Of a stretch of DNA of 64,000 nucleotides, positions 8,300-15,966 are shown in pieces. The translations under genes were made by a program, and so were the position numbers. This DNA comes from CAYQEC01 sp964416425 (lineage in GTDB: Bacteria > Actinomycetota > Acidimicrobiia > Spongiisociales > UBA5794), in NCBI GenBank assembly GCA_964416425.1, contig CAYQEC010000012.1:4553-68552 (forward strand). Reading direction: 5' to 3'. The first letter of the stretch is position 1. Each line of letters begins with the position of its first letter. The notes under the pieces are model-generated. The model was not told the origin of the DNA. It was given only the letters and a program-made list of their open reading frames with translations, and did no database searches.

Positions 8300-8571
8300 G
8301 GTTCCCTCACCGCGAGCTGGTCGACGATGCCGACGATGGCATGGTCGACCGGGACGAACCGCACCGGCAAGGCCTCGGCGGCCTCCCGCGATCCGACCCA
8401 GTACACCAGCTCCCCCGGCCCCGCCATGTGCACCGCGTCGGCGGCGACGAACGGCGCACCGGTCTCGTTCTCGTGCTTGTCGAGCGGCTGGACCACGAGG
8501 AAGCGGACCCCGGCGAGGCCGTCCGCCTTGATCGTCGCCACCACGGTCCCGGTCACGCGTCCCAGCTGCAC
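8296..8571 (-). CDS. BMC-P pentameric shell (vertex) protein, diverged paralogue
   Basis: 91 aa from a GTG at 8571 (VQLGRVTGTVVATI). The core LGRVTGTVVAT...FLVVQPLD and GIVDQL match BMC-P, but the middle (ENETGAPFVAADAVHMAGPGE) is more diverged than in the other two copies, and the usual GNSAR is replaced by GSREA. It could have a distinct vertex position or partner. It follows the BMC-T gene by two bases and overlaps the next BMC-P by four. Confidence 0.88.
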   Translation of the reverse strand: MQLGRVTGTVVATIKADGLAGVRFLVVQPLDKHENETGAPFVAADAVHMAGPGELVYWVGSREAAEALPVRFVPVDHAIVGIVDQLAVREP

Positions 8572-8573
8572 CC

Positions 8574-9215
8574 TCAGGCCTCCCGCTCCACCGGCCGCAG
8601 CGCCACCCGGCGCCGGAACCGGAGATCCGAGCCGAGGTTGGCTCCCATCTCGTCGTGGAGTTGGGCGACGATGCGGGCCTCGACGAGCTGGCCGGCCTCT
8701 TCGCTCCAACCCTGGGCCGCCTCCACCGCGGCTTCGACGTCGGCGATGTGGCCGCTGAACAGTACGTAGCCCTTGCCGCCGAGCCCGTCGGCGAGACGCA
8801 CCGCGGCCACCTCCACCTGCGCCGCCTTCACTCCGGCGTCGGCCGCCTGCACCACGGTGGCGACCGTGGCGGTTTCGACGATCCCGAGGGCTTCCCCGCC
8901 GAGCGTGGCGACGCTGCCGCCCCCGGTGATGGCGGCGGTCACCGCGGGGTGGATGTCGGGGAGGAAGAGGCGGTCGAGGATCCACTCCGCGCCCACCTCA
9001 CCCCCCACGGTGAGGGCGACCTCGACCGGAGCGGTGTCCCCGCTGACGAGCACCAGGTACTTGCCGGGGTGGACCGTCCCGGCGTAGATCGAGCCGAGCG
9101 GCGCCGCCTTCACCATGGCGTCCCCGGCAACGATGCCGACCGCGATCGAGCTGAACTCGAGCATGCCGACGGCCGGGTCGAGGTGAGCCGCGGGGGGCGG
9201 GGAGGTGTCAGACAA
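8574..9215 (-). CDS. BMC-T tandem-domain trimeric shell protein
   Basis: 213 aa with two fused BMC domains. The first spans about residues 15-100 (GMLEFSSIAVGIVAGDAMVKAA) and the second about 108-190 (LGIVETATVATVVQAADAGVKAA, then GKGYVLFSGHIADVEAAVEAA). Such trimers tile shell facets as pseudohexamers and often have a modified central pore. The sequence resembles the single-layer BMC-T1 type known from the Haliangium ochraceum compartment. Its start overlaps the end of the aldehyde dehydrogenase gene by eight bases, so shell protein and enzyme are coupled. Confidence 0.92.
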   Translation of the reverse strand: MSDTSPPPAAHLDPAVGMLEFSSIAVGIVAGDAMVKAAPLGSIYAGTVHPGKYLVLVSGDTAPVEVALTVGGEVGAEWILDRLFLPDIHPAVTAAITGGGSVATLGGEALGIVETATVATVVQAADAGVKAAQVEVAAVRLADGLGGKGYVLFSGHIADVEAAVEAAQGWSEEAGQLVEARIVAQLHDEMGANLGSDLRFRRRVALRPVEREA

Positions 9216-10662
9216 TGCGCAACGCTCCCACCACGGTCACCCGGCGGACCCGGGAGAAGGTGCGGGGCCGCACCAGGCCCTCCCCGGTGGGCGAGGCGAT
9301 CGAGAACGAGGTGAAGCCCTCGCCCCCGGCGCCGAGCCCGGCGAAGTTGGGGCCGTTGGCGACGAAGATGCTGCAGTTGGTGGCCCGGGCCATGCGGGTG
9401 ATCGTCGCCACGTTGGTGGAGTGGATCGAGGCGGTGTGGCGGAACCCGTGCTCGGAGCGCACCGCCAGGTCGATGGCGTCGTCGACGTCCTTGACCCGCA
9501 CCACCGGCATCACCGGCATCATCTGCTCGGTCCACACCAGGCTGTGCTCCCACGGCACCTCGGCGACCAGCAGTCTCACGGGGGCGTCGGTCGTCACCCC
9601 GATCTCGGAGAGGATCACCGAGGCGTCCTTGCCGATGAACTTCGGGTTCACCACCCCCGGCTTGGAGGGCGGCCCCAGCTCGGTGAAGATGACCCGCTCC
9701 AGCCGCTTCAGCTCGTGCTCCTTGAGCCGGTGGGCGCCGGCGGCAGTCATCGCCTGCACCAGGCGGTCGGCCACGGTGTCGACGACGATGGTGGTCTTCT
9801 CGTCGATGCAGACCACGTTGTTGTCGAAGGAGGCGCCCCGCACGATGTCGCGCCCCGCCTGGTCGAGGTCGGCGGTCTGGTCGACGACCGCAGGCGGGTT
9901 GCCGGGGCCGGCGGTGATCGCCTTCTTGTTGGTCCGCAGCGCCTCCTTGACGACCCCGGGACCGCCGGTGACGAGCAGCACCCGCACGTCGGGGTGGTGC
10001 ATCAACTCCTTGGCGCTGTCGAGGGTGGGGTTGGGGAGGGCGGTGACGAGGTCGGGTGGCCCCCCCGCCGCGACGATGGCGCGGTTGAGGAGCTGGATGT
10101 TCTCAACCGAGACCCGCTTGGCGTTGGGGTGGACGTTGAAGGTGGCGGCGTTGCCCGCCGAGACGATGGCGATGGCGTTGTTGATGATGGTCGACGTCGG
10201 GTTGGTGGTGGGGGTGATGGCGGCGACCACCCCGTAGGGGGCCCACTCGGTGACCATCATGCCCTGGTCTCCGGTGACCACCACCGGCTCGAGGTCCTCC
10301 GGCCCCGGGGTCTTGGTGGTGACGAGGCGGTTCTTAACGATCTTGTCCTCGGCCCGGCCGATCCCCGTCTCCTCCCGAGCCAGGTAGGCGAGCCGGTCGC
10401 CCTCCCGCAGCATGGCGCTGCGCATGGCGTCGACGATGGCGTGGCGGCGCTCCAGGCCCATCTCGCGGTACGCCACGAACGCGCCGCGAGCGGCCGTCAC
10501 CGCCTGCTCGATGCCGGGGTGGATCCCGTCCCCGAGCTGCGACTCGAATCCGGTGAGTTCGCCGGCGGCGCGTAGCGACGGACCATGGTGGTCGTGCTCG
10601 GCGGCGGCGACCCGGCCCTTGACCCGCTCGATGATCGCCTGGATCTCGCGCTCGGTCAGCAT
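9208..10662 (-). CDS. Microcompartment CoA-acylating aldehyde dehydrogenase (PduP/EutE type)
   Basis: 484 aa. It oxidises an aldehyde (probably acetaldehyde from the aldolase of this operon) to acyl-CoA with NAD+. The catalytic Cys285 lies in FDNNVVCIDEK. The coenzyme-binding region includes TPTTNPTSTIINN and VTGGPGVV, and GGEGFTSFSIA near the C-terminus is typical of EutE/PduP. The first 20 residues (MLTEREIQAIIERVKGRVAA) form an amphipathic helix followed by a His/Pro/Gly linker, as in encapsulation peptides that target cargo into BMC shells. No phosphotransacetylase or alcohol dehydrogenase for CoA/NAD+ recycling lies in the operon. Confidence 0.93.
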   Translation of the reverse strand: MLTEREIQAIIERVKGRVAAAEHDHHGPSLRAAGELTGFESQLGDGIHPGIEQAVTAARGAFVAYREMGLERRHAIVDAMRSAMLREGDRLAYLAREETGIGRAEDKIVKNRLVTTKTPGPEDLEPVVVTGDQGMMVTEWAPYGVVAAITPTTNPTSTIINNAIAIVSAGNAATFNVHPNAKRVSVENIQLLNRAIVAAGGPPDLVTALPNPTLDSAKELMHHPDVRVLLVTGGPGVVKEALRTNKKAITAGPGNPPAVVDQTADLDQAGRDIVRGASFDNNVVCIDEKTTIVVDTVADRLVQAMTAAGAHRLKEHELKRLERVIFTELGPPSKPGVVNPKFIGKDASVILSEIGVTTDAPVRLLVAEVPWEHSLVWTEQMMPVMPVVRVKDVDDAIDLAVRSEHGFRHTASIHSTNVATITRMARATNCSIFVANGPNFAGLGAGGEGFTSFSIASPTGEGLVRPRTFSRVRRVTVVGALRIV

Positions 10663-10696
10663 GCCGTACCGTCACCTCCCCGGCGGCGCCGTCGCC

Positions 10697-10984
10697 TCAT
10701 TTGCGGTACTTCACGTCGCCGTCGACCTCCCAGGTGTCGACGATGGCCATGATCACCGCGTCGCAGGGGCGGTCCTTGGTCAGCTCGGTCTGCCGGGCGG
10801 AGCTGCCCTGGGCGTACATGACCACCTCGCCGACCCCGGCGCCGACCGCATCCACCGCCACCACGTAACCGGCGGCGTCCTCGTTGTCGGTCCCGATCTG
10901 GCGTACCACGAGGAACTTCATCCCCTCCAAGAGGGGTTCCTTGCGGCTGGCCACCAACGTGCCTGCCACCCGTCCCAGGTACAT
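10697..10984 (-). CDS. BMC-P pentameric shell (vertex) protein, EutN/CcmL family
   Basis: 95 aa. MYLGRVAGTLVASRKEPLLEGMK is the typical CcmL/EutN start. FLVVRQIG, VDAVGAGVGEVVMYAQGSSAR and AIVDTWEV complete the family pattern. It is the most canonical of the three BMC-P copies. It lies between the single BMC-H and the aldehyde dehydrogenase, with short gaps (50 and 34 bases) on either side. Confidence 0.93.
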   Translation of the reverse strand: MYLGRVAGTLVASRKEPLLEGMKFLVVRQIGTDNEDAAGYVVAVDAVGAGVGEVVMYAQGSSARQTELTKDRPCDAVIMAIVDTWEVDGDVKYRK

Positions 10985-11034
10985 GGCTCACCTCCCGGCC
11001 GGAGCGGCCGTCCGCTCCCGGCCTCGTCGTGCTC

Positions 11035-11337
11035 CTACCCCATCTCCTGTTGGGCCTCTTCGACGCGGCCAAGGGGCAGCACCAGATCGATGTTGAGGTG
11101 GGGCCGGGCGATGACGTGGGTTGCGATGACCTCGCCGACCTTCTCGGCGCCGCGCACACCGGCGTCGATGGCGGCCTTCACCGCGGCGACGTCACCCCGC
11201 ACGATGGCGGTCACGTAGCCGCCTCCGGTCTTCTCGTACCCGACCAGCTCGACCTTGGCGGCCTTCACCATGGCATCCGACGCTTCCACCATGGCGGCGA
11301 AGCCTCGTGCCTCGATCATTCCCAGAGCTTCAGACAT
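11035..11337 (-). CDS. BMC-H hexameric shell protein
   Basis: 100 aa, one BMC domain. MSEALGMIEARGFAAMVEASDAMVKAAKV is a textbook BMC-H N-terminus. GGGYVTAIVRGDVAAVKAAIDAG contains the pore-proximal and helix regions, and RPHLNIDLVLPL closes the domain. It is the only BMC-H in the window, so it should be the bulk facet tile. The start is set by an AAGGAGGAGC Shine-Dalgarno just upstream; the longer in-frame extension is not BMC-like. Confidence 0.95.
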   Translation of the reverse strand: MSEALGMIEARGFAAMVEASDAMVKAAKVELVGYEKTGGGYVTAIVRGDVAAVKAAIDAGVRGAEKVGEVIATHVIARPHLNIDLVLPLGRVEEAQQEMG

Positions 11338-11359
11338 GAAGCTCCTCCTTCCAGTTCGT

Positions 11360-11995
11360 CTACTTGTTCGTGGCCTGACGTCCGTCGATGCCTTCGAGGG
11401 CGGCGACCGCCGCCCGCCAGCCGACGTCGATGTCCCGCTCCTCACCTCCGAGGTAGACCCGGCCCATGGAGCCGTAGGACCTCACCTCCAGGACGTTGAT
11501 CTCGGCCGCCTTCTCCGCTTCGTTGGCGGCGAGGGAAGCGTAGGCGGCGGGCTCGCATTCGAGCACGTACAGGGTCTGGCCGGGGATGATCATCTGCCCG
11601 TGGCGGGTCCGGTTGATGAGCTGGGCGTGATGGTCGTCGAGGCGGCGGATGATCTGGCTGGAGAGGATGCGCGGCTTCATCCGGTCGGCCTCGGTGAGCC
11701 CGATGGCGTCGAGGATGGCGGCACCGGCGGCCCGGGTCTCCGCCTGGTCCGGGGAGTGCACCTCGAGCACGCCGAAGTAGCGCTCGATGATCTGCATGCC
11801 CGGCTTGACCTTGGTGGCCTTGAGGGCGATGTCGGTGAGGCGGTTGATCTCGATGCCGGGCGCCACCTCGACCCAGAGGGAGGCGTCGTTGGCGAGTGGG
11901 AGGAACCCTTGCGCCACGGTGCCGAGGAAGGCGGCGTACTGCGGCTGGAGGCTGTCCAGGAAGGCGTAGGACCGGACCTCAATATCGCTCTTCAT
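11360..11995 (-). CDS. BMC-T tandem-domain shell protein, gated (CsoS1D-like) type
   Basis: 211 aa. The sequence (EVRSYAFLDSLQPQYAAFLGT, VAPGIEINRLTDIALKATKVKPG, HGQMIIPGQTLYVLECEPAAYASLAANEAEKAA) resembles, from memory, the stacking BMC-T2/T3 proteins of Haliangium ochraceum. Those form double-layer trimers with a gated pore, like CsoS1D. It would let bulky metabolites or cofactors through the shell. The two circularly permuted BMC repeats are about residues 1-100 and 105-205. Its start overlaps the 3' end of deoC by 17 bases, with an AAGGAG ribosome site inside deoC. Confidence 0.85.
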   Translation of the reverse strand: MKSDIEVRSYAFLDSLQPQYAAFLGTVAQGFLPLANDASLWVEVAPGIEINRLTDIALKATKVKPGMQIIERYFGVLEVHSPDQAETRAAGAAILDAIGLTEADRMKPRILSSQIIRRLDDHHAQLINRTRHGQMIIPGQTLYVLECEPAAYASLAANEAEKAAEINVLEVRSYGSMGRVYLGGEERDIDVGWRAAVAALEGIDGRQATNK

Positions 11996-12821
11996 TGGCG
12001 TCTCCTTGCTCTCCCGCCACGATCTGCACGCCGGCGGAGGCGCCGATCCTGGTGGCGCCGGCGGCCAGCATGTCCTCCACGTCCTCGAGGGTACGCACCC
12101 CGCCTGCGGCCTTGATACCCATGTCGGGGCCGACGGTCTCCCGCATCAACGCCACGTCGTAGACGGTGGCGCCGCCGGGACCGAAGCCGGTCGAGGTCTT
12201 GACGAAGTCGGCCTTGGCCGCCTTGGCGAGCGACGAGGCGACGACCTTCTCCTCGTCGCTAAGCAGGGCGGTCTCCAGGATCACCTTGCACAGCGCCCCC
12301 ACCTCGTGGGCGGCGTCGACCACCTTGGAGATGTCCTCCCGCACCAGGGCGACGTCGCCGGACTTGAGGGCGCCGATGTTGATCACCATGTCGACCTCGC
12401 GGGCCCCGTCGCGCAGGGCGCGGCGGGCCTCCGTCGCCTTGATCTCGGGTGGGGTGGCTCCGAGGGGGAACCCGATCACCGAGCAGGCCACCACCCCGGA
12501 GTCCTGGAGCTGGGTGGCGGCCCGCTTCACCCAGGTCGGGTTGACGCACACCGAGGCGAAGCGGTACTCGCGGGCCTCGGCGCAGAGCCGGTCGATGTCG
12601 GAGGCGGTGGCCTCGGGTTTGAGCAGGGTGTGGTCGATGTACTTGGCGAGGTCGAGCGGCACGTCGGCGGCGTCGCCGTGGAAGCTGACCCGGTCGGCGC
12701 CGTTGGCGACCACCTGCCGCACCTTCTCGGGGGTGTCGCAGAGGTCGTAGCCGGCGGCGAGCGCCTCCAGCACCTGGCGGGTGACCGCCTCGACGAGCTC
12801 TGTGCGATCCATCGTGCTCAT
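11979..12821 (-). CDS. deoC: Deoxyribose-phosphate aldolase (microcompartment cargo)
   Basis: 280 aa. It cleaves 2-deoxyribose-5-phosphate to acetaldehyde and glyceraldehyde-3-phosphate. The Schiff-base Lys208 lies in FVKTSTGFGP. Asp144 (VDMVINIG) and Lys237 (IKAAGGVR) match the other catalytic residues (E. coli Asp102 and Lys201). Compared with housekeeping DERA there is an N-terminal extension of roughly 50 residues. Its first helix (TELVEAVTRQVLEALAAG) looks like a BMC encapsulation peptide. The ATG at 12821 overlaps the upstream rpiB-like stop (ATGA). Acetaldehyde is the expected substrate of the aldehyde dehydrogenase in the same operon. Confidence 0.94.
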   Translation of the reverse strand: MSTMDRTELVEAVTRQVLEALAAGYDLCDTPEKVRQVVANGADRVSFHGDAADVPLDLAKYIDHTLLKPEATASDIDRLCAEAREYRFASVCVNPTWVKRAATQLQDSGVVACSVIGFPLGATPPEIKATEARRALRDGAREVDMVINIGALKSGDVALVREDISKVVDAAHEVGALCKVILETALLSDEEKVVASSLAKAAKADFVKTSTGFGPGGATVYDVALMRETVGPDMGIKAAGGVRTLEDVEDMLAAGATRIGASAGVQIVAGEQGDANEERY

Positions 12822-13447
12822 GTCCTCAGGTAGCTTCGTTCGATCTCGGTGATCTTGTCGACTCGGCGGGCGTGACGGCCTCCGCCCCACTCGACCGAGA
12901 GCCACTCCTGGACGATCTGCCAGGCCAGCGCCTCGCCGATGAGGCCGGCGCCGAGGGTAAGCACGTTGGCGTGGTTGTGCTCCCGGCTGTTGCGAGCCGT
13001 CGACAGGTCGTAGCAGAGGGCGGCCCGGACCCCGGGGACCTTGTTGGCGACGATGGCCGAGCCGATCCCGGCGCCGTCGATGACGATCCCCCAGCGGCAC
13101 TTCCCCTCCCCGACGAGGCGGGCCACGGCGTGGGCGAAGTCGGGGTAGTCGACCGCGGCAGGTGAGTCGGTGCCGCAGTCGTGGACCTCGTGGCCGGCTT
13201 CCCGCAGCTTGAAGGCGAGCCGCTCCTTGAGCGGGTAGCCGCCGTGGTCGGCCCCGATGGCGATGGCGTCGCTCCCCGGCTGCGGCATCCGATCCTCTCC
13301 CGCCGGGGAGGTCGCCGGCGGGGGTTCCGGTGGCGGCGTCCCGGAGGCGAGCAGCTCGTCGACGATGCGGCCGACGAGCTGGCGGACCTCGTCCGGGTCC
13401 GGCGGCCGCGACCGGGCCGCGGCGCCGCTCGCAGTTGGCTGTGTCAT
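12818..13447 (-). CDS. RpiB/LacAB-type sugar-phosphate isomerase with encapsulation peptide (microcompartment cargo)
   Basis: 209 aa. Residues about 17-36 (DPDEVRQLVGRIVDELLASG) form a predicted amphipathic helix, followed by a Pro-rich linker (38-58): the layout of an encapsulation peptide. The RpiB fold follows: IGADHGGYPLKERL, DYPDFAHAVARLV and REHNHANVL. At the catalytic Cys position of classical RpiB this protein has Asp124 (IDGAGIG), unlike the housekeeping copy at 1791. It is the first gene of the operon and probably feeds or drains pentose phosphates in the compartment. Isomerase activity with an altered base, or another sugar phosphate as substrate, is possible. Confidence 0.88.
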   Translation of the reverse strand: MTQPTASGAAARSRPPDPDEVRQLVGRIVDELLASGTPPPEPPPATSPAGEDRMPQPGSDAIAIGADHGGYPLKERLAFKLREAGHEVHDCGTDSPAAVDYPDFAHAVARLVGEGKCRWGIVIDGAGIGSAIVANKVPGVRAALCYDLSTARNSREHNHANVLTLGAGLIGEALAWQIVQEWLSVEWGGGRHARRVDKITEIERSYLRT

Positions 13448-13474
13448 CGCACCGTTCCCATGGGGAGAGCGCTC

Positions 13475-13480
13475 ATCCTA
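13475..13480 (-). promoter_or_regulatory. Candidate -10 box (TAGGAT) for the microcompartment operon
   Basis: On the minus strand TAGGAT lies 27 bases before the ATG of the rpiB-like gene, leaving a leader of about 20 bases. The 105-base gap to the divergent HTH gene would hold both promoters and any operator. No clear -35 box was seen. Confidence 0.4.
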
Positions 13481-13540
13481 GGGGGGCGAGCCGCGGCGGG
13501 GCTGCCCGCCCGCGGCCCGTCGGGGGCGCCGGCCGCACCG

Positions 13541-13546
13541 TATGAT
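13541..13546 (+). promoter_or_regulatory. -10 box (TATGAT) for leaderless HTH gene
   Basis: TATGAT ends six bases before the ATG at 13553, one of the clearest leaderless arrangements in the window. Confidence 0.6.
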
Positions 13547-13552
13547 GCCCCT

Positions 13553-14293
13553 ATGACCGATCGGGACCCCGCCTTCCTCTGGGAGACCGCCGCCATGCGC
13601 TCGGTGGCGCAGCGGCGGGCCCGTGACCAGGCCGGACGGGGCGGGGAAGGCGACATGGTGTGGGTGACGCTGCGGGACGGTCACCGTGCCACCGGCATCC
13701 CGGTGGAGACGCTGCGAAAGTGGGCGCGGCGCGACGCGGTCCCGTCGTTCCTGGAGGAGGGCCCGTTCGGGACCCGGCGCATGATCGACCTGGTGGCGGT
13801 GCATCGCCGGGCCCGGGACTTGGGCCGCTCCATCGAGCCGGTCGCCGAGCCGGAACCGCCACCGCCGGCGCCGGCCGCTCCGCCGCCGCAACCGCCACCG
13901 GCGCCTGCTGCCAGGGAAGCGCCGCCGTCCGCTCCGTCCTCGGCGGCGCCGCCGGCCGACCCATCCCAGCCGCCTCCTGGCACGATGATCGTGCCCATCG
14001 CCGCCTGGGACAAGATGCTGCTCCAGCTCGGCAACCTGCACCAGGCGGGCCAGCAGCTCGCCGAGGCTCGGGAACGGGCCGGCCGGGCCGAGACCGAGGC
14101 CCGGTTCCTGCGGGAGCGCCTCGCCGAGCTGCGCCGTGAGCTGGAAGGGCGCCCGGGAGGGCCGGGACCCGAGATCGAGCCGGCGCCGCGGCAGGAGGAG
14201 GCGACGACGACGCCCCGTGCCCCCGTCCGCCTCCCGGCGACGACCCGGCTCTGGCTCCAGATGGTGCGACGGCTCCGTTCGCCGCGGCGTTGA
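13553..14293 (+). CDS. HTH (MerR/BldC-like) protein with Pro-rich linker and coiled coil; candidate BMC regulator
   Basis: 246 aa. Residues about 36-92 (VWVTLRDGHRATGIPVETLRKWARR then RMIDLVAVHRRARDLG) form a small MerR-type winged helix-turn-helix. Residues about 97-150 are Pro/Ala-rich and disordered. Residues about 158-212 (LGNLHQAGQQLAEARERAGRAE...RERLAELRRELEG) are a strong coiled coil, followed by a basic tail. It is transcribed divergently from the microcompartment operon, the usual place for its regulator. No ligand domain is present, so it may respond through oligomerisation or a partner. A regulatory role is inferred from context. Confidence 0.7.
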   Translation: MTDRDPAFLWETAAMRSVAQRRARDQAGRGGEGDMVWVTLRDGHRATGIPVETLRKWARRDAVPSFLEEGPFGTRRMIDLVAVHRRARDLGRSIEPVAEPEPPPPAPAAPPPQPPPAPAAREAPPSAPSSAAPPADPSQPPPGTMIVPIAAWDKMLLQLGNLHQAGQQLAEARERAGRAETEARFLRERLAELRRELEGRPGGPGPEIEPAPRQEEATTTPRAPVRLPATTRLWLQMVRRLRSPRR

Positions 14294-14300
14294 GGCCGCC

Positions 14301-15911
14301 TCAGTCTCCGACCGTTCCCAGCCAGCGGAACTCCCGGGGACCCAGGGTCAGCTCCGGACCCGCCGGCGCCTGCTCGCCGCTGCGGAGATCCACCCGGGCC
14401 ACGGCCGCGTCGAGATCGAGCACGGTAGACTGGGTCGTCGTCGCCACGTTGGCGACCACCAGGATCGATTCGCCGCCGTCGTCGCGGCGCGCGAAGGCGA
14501 GCACCGCCGGGTTGGAGGACGGGACCGGCAGGTACTCGCCGGTGCCGAACACCGGATGGCGGCCCCGCAGCGCCAGCAGGGACCGCACCCAGCGGAGCAG
14601 GGAGCCCTCGTCGTCCCGCTCCGCCGCCACGTTGACGGCGGCCGGCTCGTAACCCGGGGTCGCTACCAGCGGCAGGTAGAGATCCTCCGGAGGCGCCTCC
14701 GAGAACCCCGCCGCCGGCGAGGCGTCCCACTGCATCGGGGTGCGCACCCCGTCACGGTCCTCCAGCAGGAACTCGTCGCCCATCCCGATCTCGTCGCCGT
14801 AGTAGATGATCGGGCTTCCCGGCAGCGACAGCAGCAGGCCGAACATCAGCTCCAGGGTGGGGCGGTCATTGTCGAGCAGCGGCGCCAGCCGGCGCCGGAT
14901 GCCGACGTTCTTGCGCATCCGCGGATCGGGGGCGTACTCCCGCCACATGAAGTCCCGCTCCTCCGGGGTCACCATCTCGAGGGTCAGCTCGTCGTGGTTG
15001 CGGAGGAACACTCCCCACTGGCAACTCGACGGGATGACAGGCGTCGCCGCCAGGATGTCGCGCAGCGAAGCGGCGCTCTGGCGTTTGAGGGACATGAAGA
15101 GGCGGGGCATCACCGGGAAGTGGAACGCCATGTGGCATTCGTCGCCGTCCCCGAAGTAGGCGACCACGTCCTGCGGCCACTGGTTCGCCTCGGCGAGCAG
15201 GATCCGGCCCGGGTACTCGGCGTCGACCACCGCCCGCAGCCGCTTCAGGTAGGCGTGGGTCTCGGGCAGGTTCTCCCCGTTGGTGCCGTCCCGCTCGTAC
15301 AGGTAGGGAACGGCGTCGAGGCGCAGGCCGTCGAAGCCGGCGTCGAGCCAGAACCGCATCACGTTCTCGATCTCGTCCCGCACGTCCGGGTGGTCGAAGT
15401 TGAGGTCGGGCTGGTGCTCGAAGAAGCGGTGCCAGTAGTAGGCCTGGGCCTGCTCGTCCCAGGTCCAGTTGGAGTCCTGGGTGTCGGTGAAGATCACCCT
15501 CGCCTCGCTCCAGCGGTCCGGGGTGTCGCTCCAGACGTAGCGGTCCCGGGTCGGCGAGTCCGGCATCCGGGCCTCCTGGAACCAGGGGTGCCGATCGCTG
15601 GTGTGGTTGACAACCATGTCGCAGATGACCCGCATGCCGCGCTCGTGGGCGGCGGCGAGGAAGCGGCGCACGTCCTCGACGGTGCCGTAGGTGGGGAGCA
15701 CCGCCCGGAAGTCGGAGACGTCGTAGCCCCCGTCCCGCAGCGGTGACTGGAAGAACGGCAGCAGCCACAGGCAATCGATCCCGAGCCATTGCAGGTAGTC
15801 GAGGCGGCTGGTGAGGCCGGCGAAGTCGCCGGTGCCGTCGCCGTCGCCGTCGCAATAGGCGTACACCGGGACTTCGTAGAAGACCGCGGTCTTGTACCAG
15901 GGAGGAGCCAT
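14301..15911 (-). CDS. treS: Trehalose synthase / maltose alpha-D-glucosyltransferase (GH13)
   Basis: 536 aa, GH13 family. It interconverts maltose and trehalose. The N-terminus WYKTAVFYEVPVYAYCDGDGDGTGDF is typical of TreS. The catalytic residues are Asp199 (GLRLDAVPY, nucleophile), Glu241 (LLAEANQWP, acid/base) and Asp307 (LRNHDELTLEM). The TIM barrel is followed by a beta-sandwich C-terminal domain. No maltokinase domain is fused and no pep2, treY or treZ lies nearby. The 3' end converges with the HTH gene. A TAGACT box at 15921-15926 ends nine bases before the ATG, so this gene also looks leaderless or nearly so. Confidence 0.92.
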   Translation of the reverse strand: MAPPWYKTAVFYEVPVYAYCDGDGDGTGDFAGLTSRLDYLQWLGIDCLWLLPFFQSPLRDGGYDVSDFRAVLPTYGTVEDVRRFLAAAHERGMRVICDMVVNHTSDRHPWFQEARMPDSPTRDRYVWSDTPDRWSEARVIFTDTQDSNWTWDEQAQAYYWHRFFEHQPDLNFDHPDVRDEIENVMRFWLDAGFDGLRLDAVPYLYERDGTNGENLPETHAYLKRLRAVVDAEYPGRILLAEANQWPQDVVAYFGDGDECHMAFHFPVMPRLFMSLKRQSAASLRDILAATPVIPSSCQWGVFLRNHDELTLEMVTPEERDFMWREYAPDPRMRKNVGIRRRLAPLLDNDRPTLELMFGLLLSLPGSPIIYYGDEIGMGDEFLLEDRDGVRTPMQWDASPAAGFSEAPPEDLYLPLVATPGYEPAAVNVAAERDDEGSLLRWVRSLLALRGRHPVFGTGEYLPVPSSNPAVLAFARRDDGGESILVVANVATTTQSTVLDLDAAVARVDLRSGEQAPAGPELTLGPREFRWLGTVGD

Positions 15912-15920
15912 CGGGACCCC

Positions 15921-15926
15921 AGTCTA
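15921..15926 (-). promoter_or_regulatory. -10 box (TAGACT) for treS
   Basis: On the minus strand TAGACT lies nine bases before the treS ATG; no Shine-Dalgarno is obvious. Confidence 0.45.
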
Positions 15927-15953
15927 CGAAACCGACCGCGCCGCCGGCACCTC

Positions 15954-15959
15954 TAGGCT
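15954..15959 (+). promoter_or_regulatory. -10 box (TAGGCT) for leaderless EamA gene
   Basis: TAGGCT ends seven bases before the GTG at 15967, supporting that start over a longer in-frame ATG at 15892. Confidence 0.5.
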
Positions 15960-15966
15960 GCAGCCG

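Noticed and set aside
13553..14293. The HTH gene as a phage excisionase or mobile-element gene.
   Set aside because: There is no integrase, attachment repeat or phage gene nearby, and the long coiled coil and the position opposite the BMC operon fit a chromosomal regulator better.
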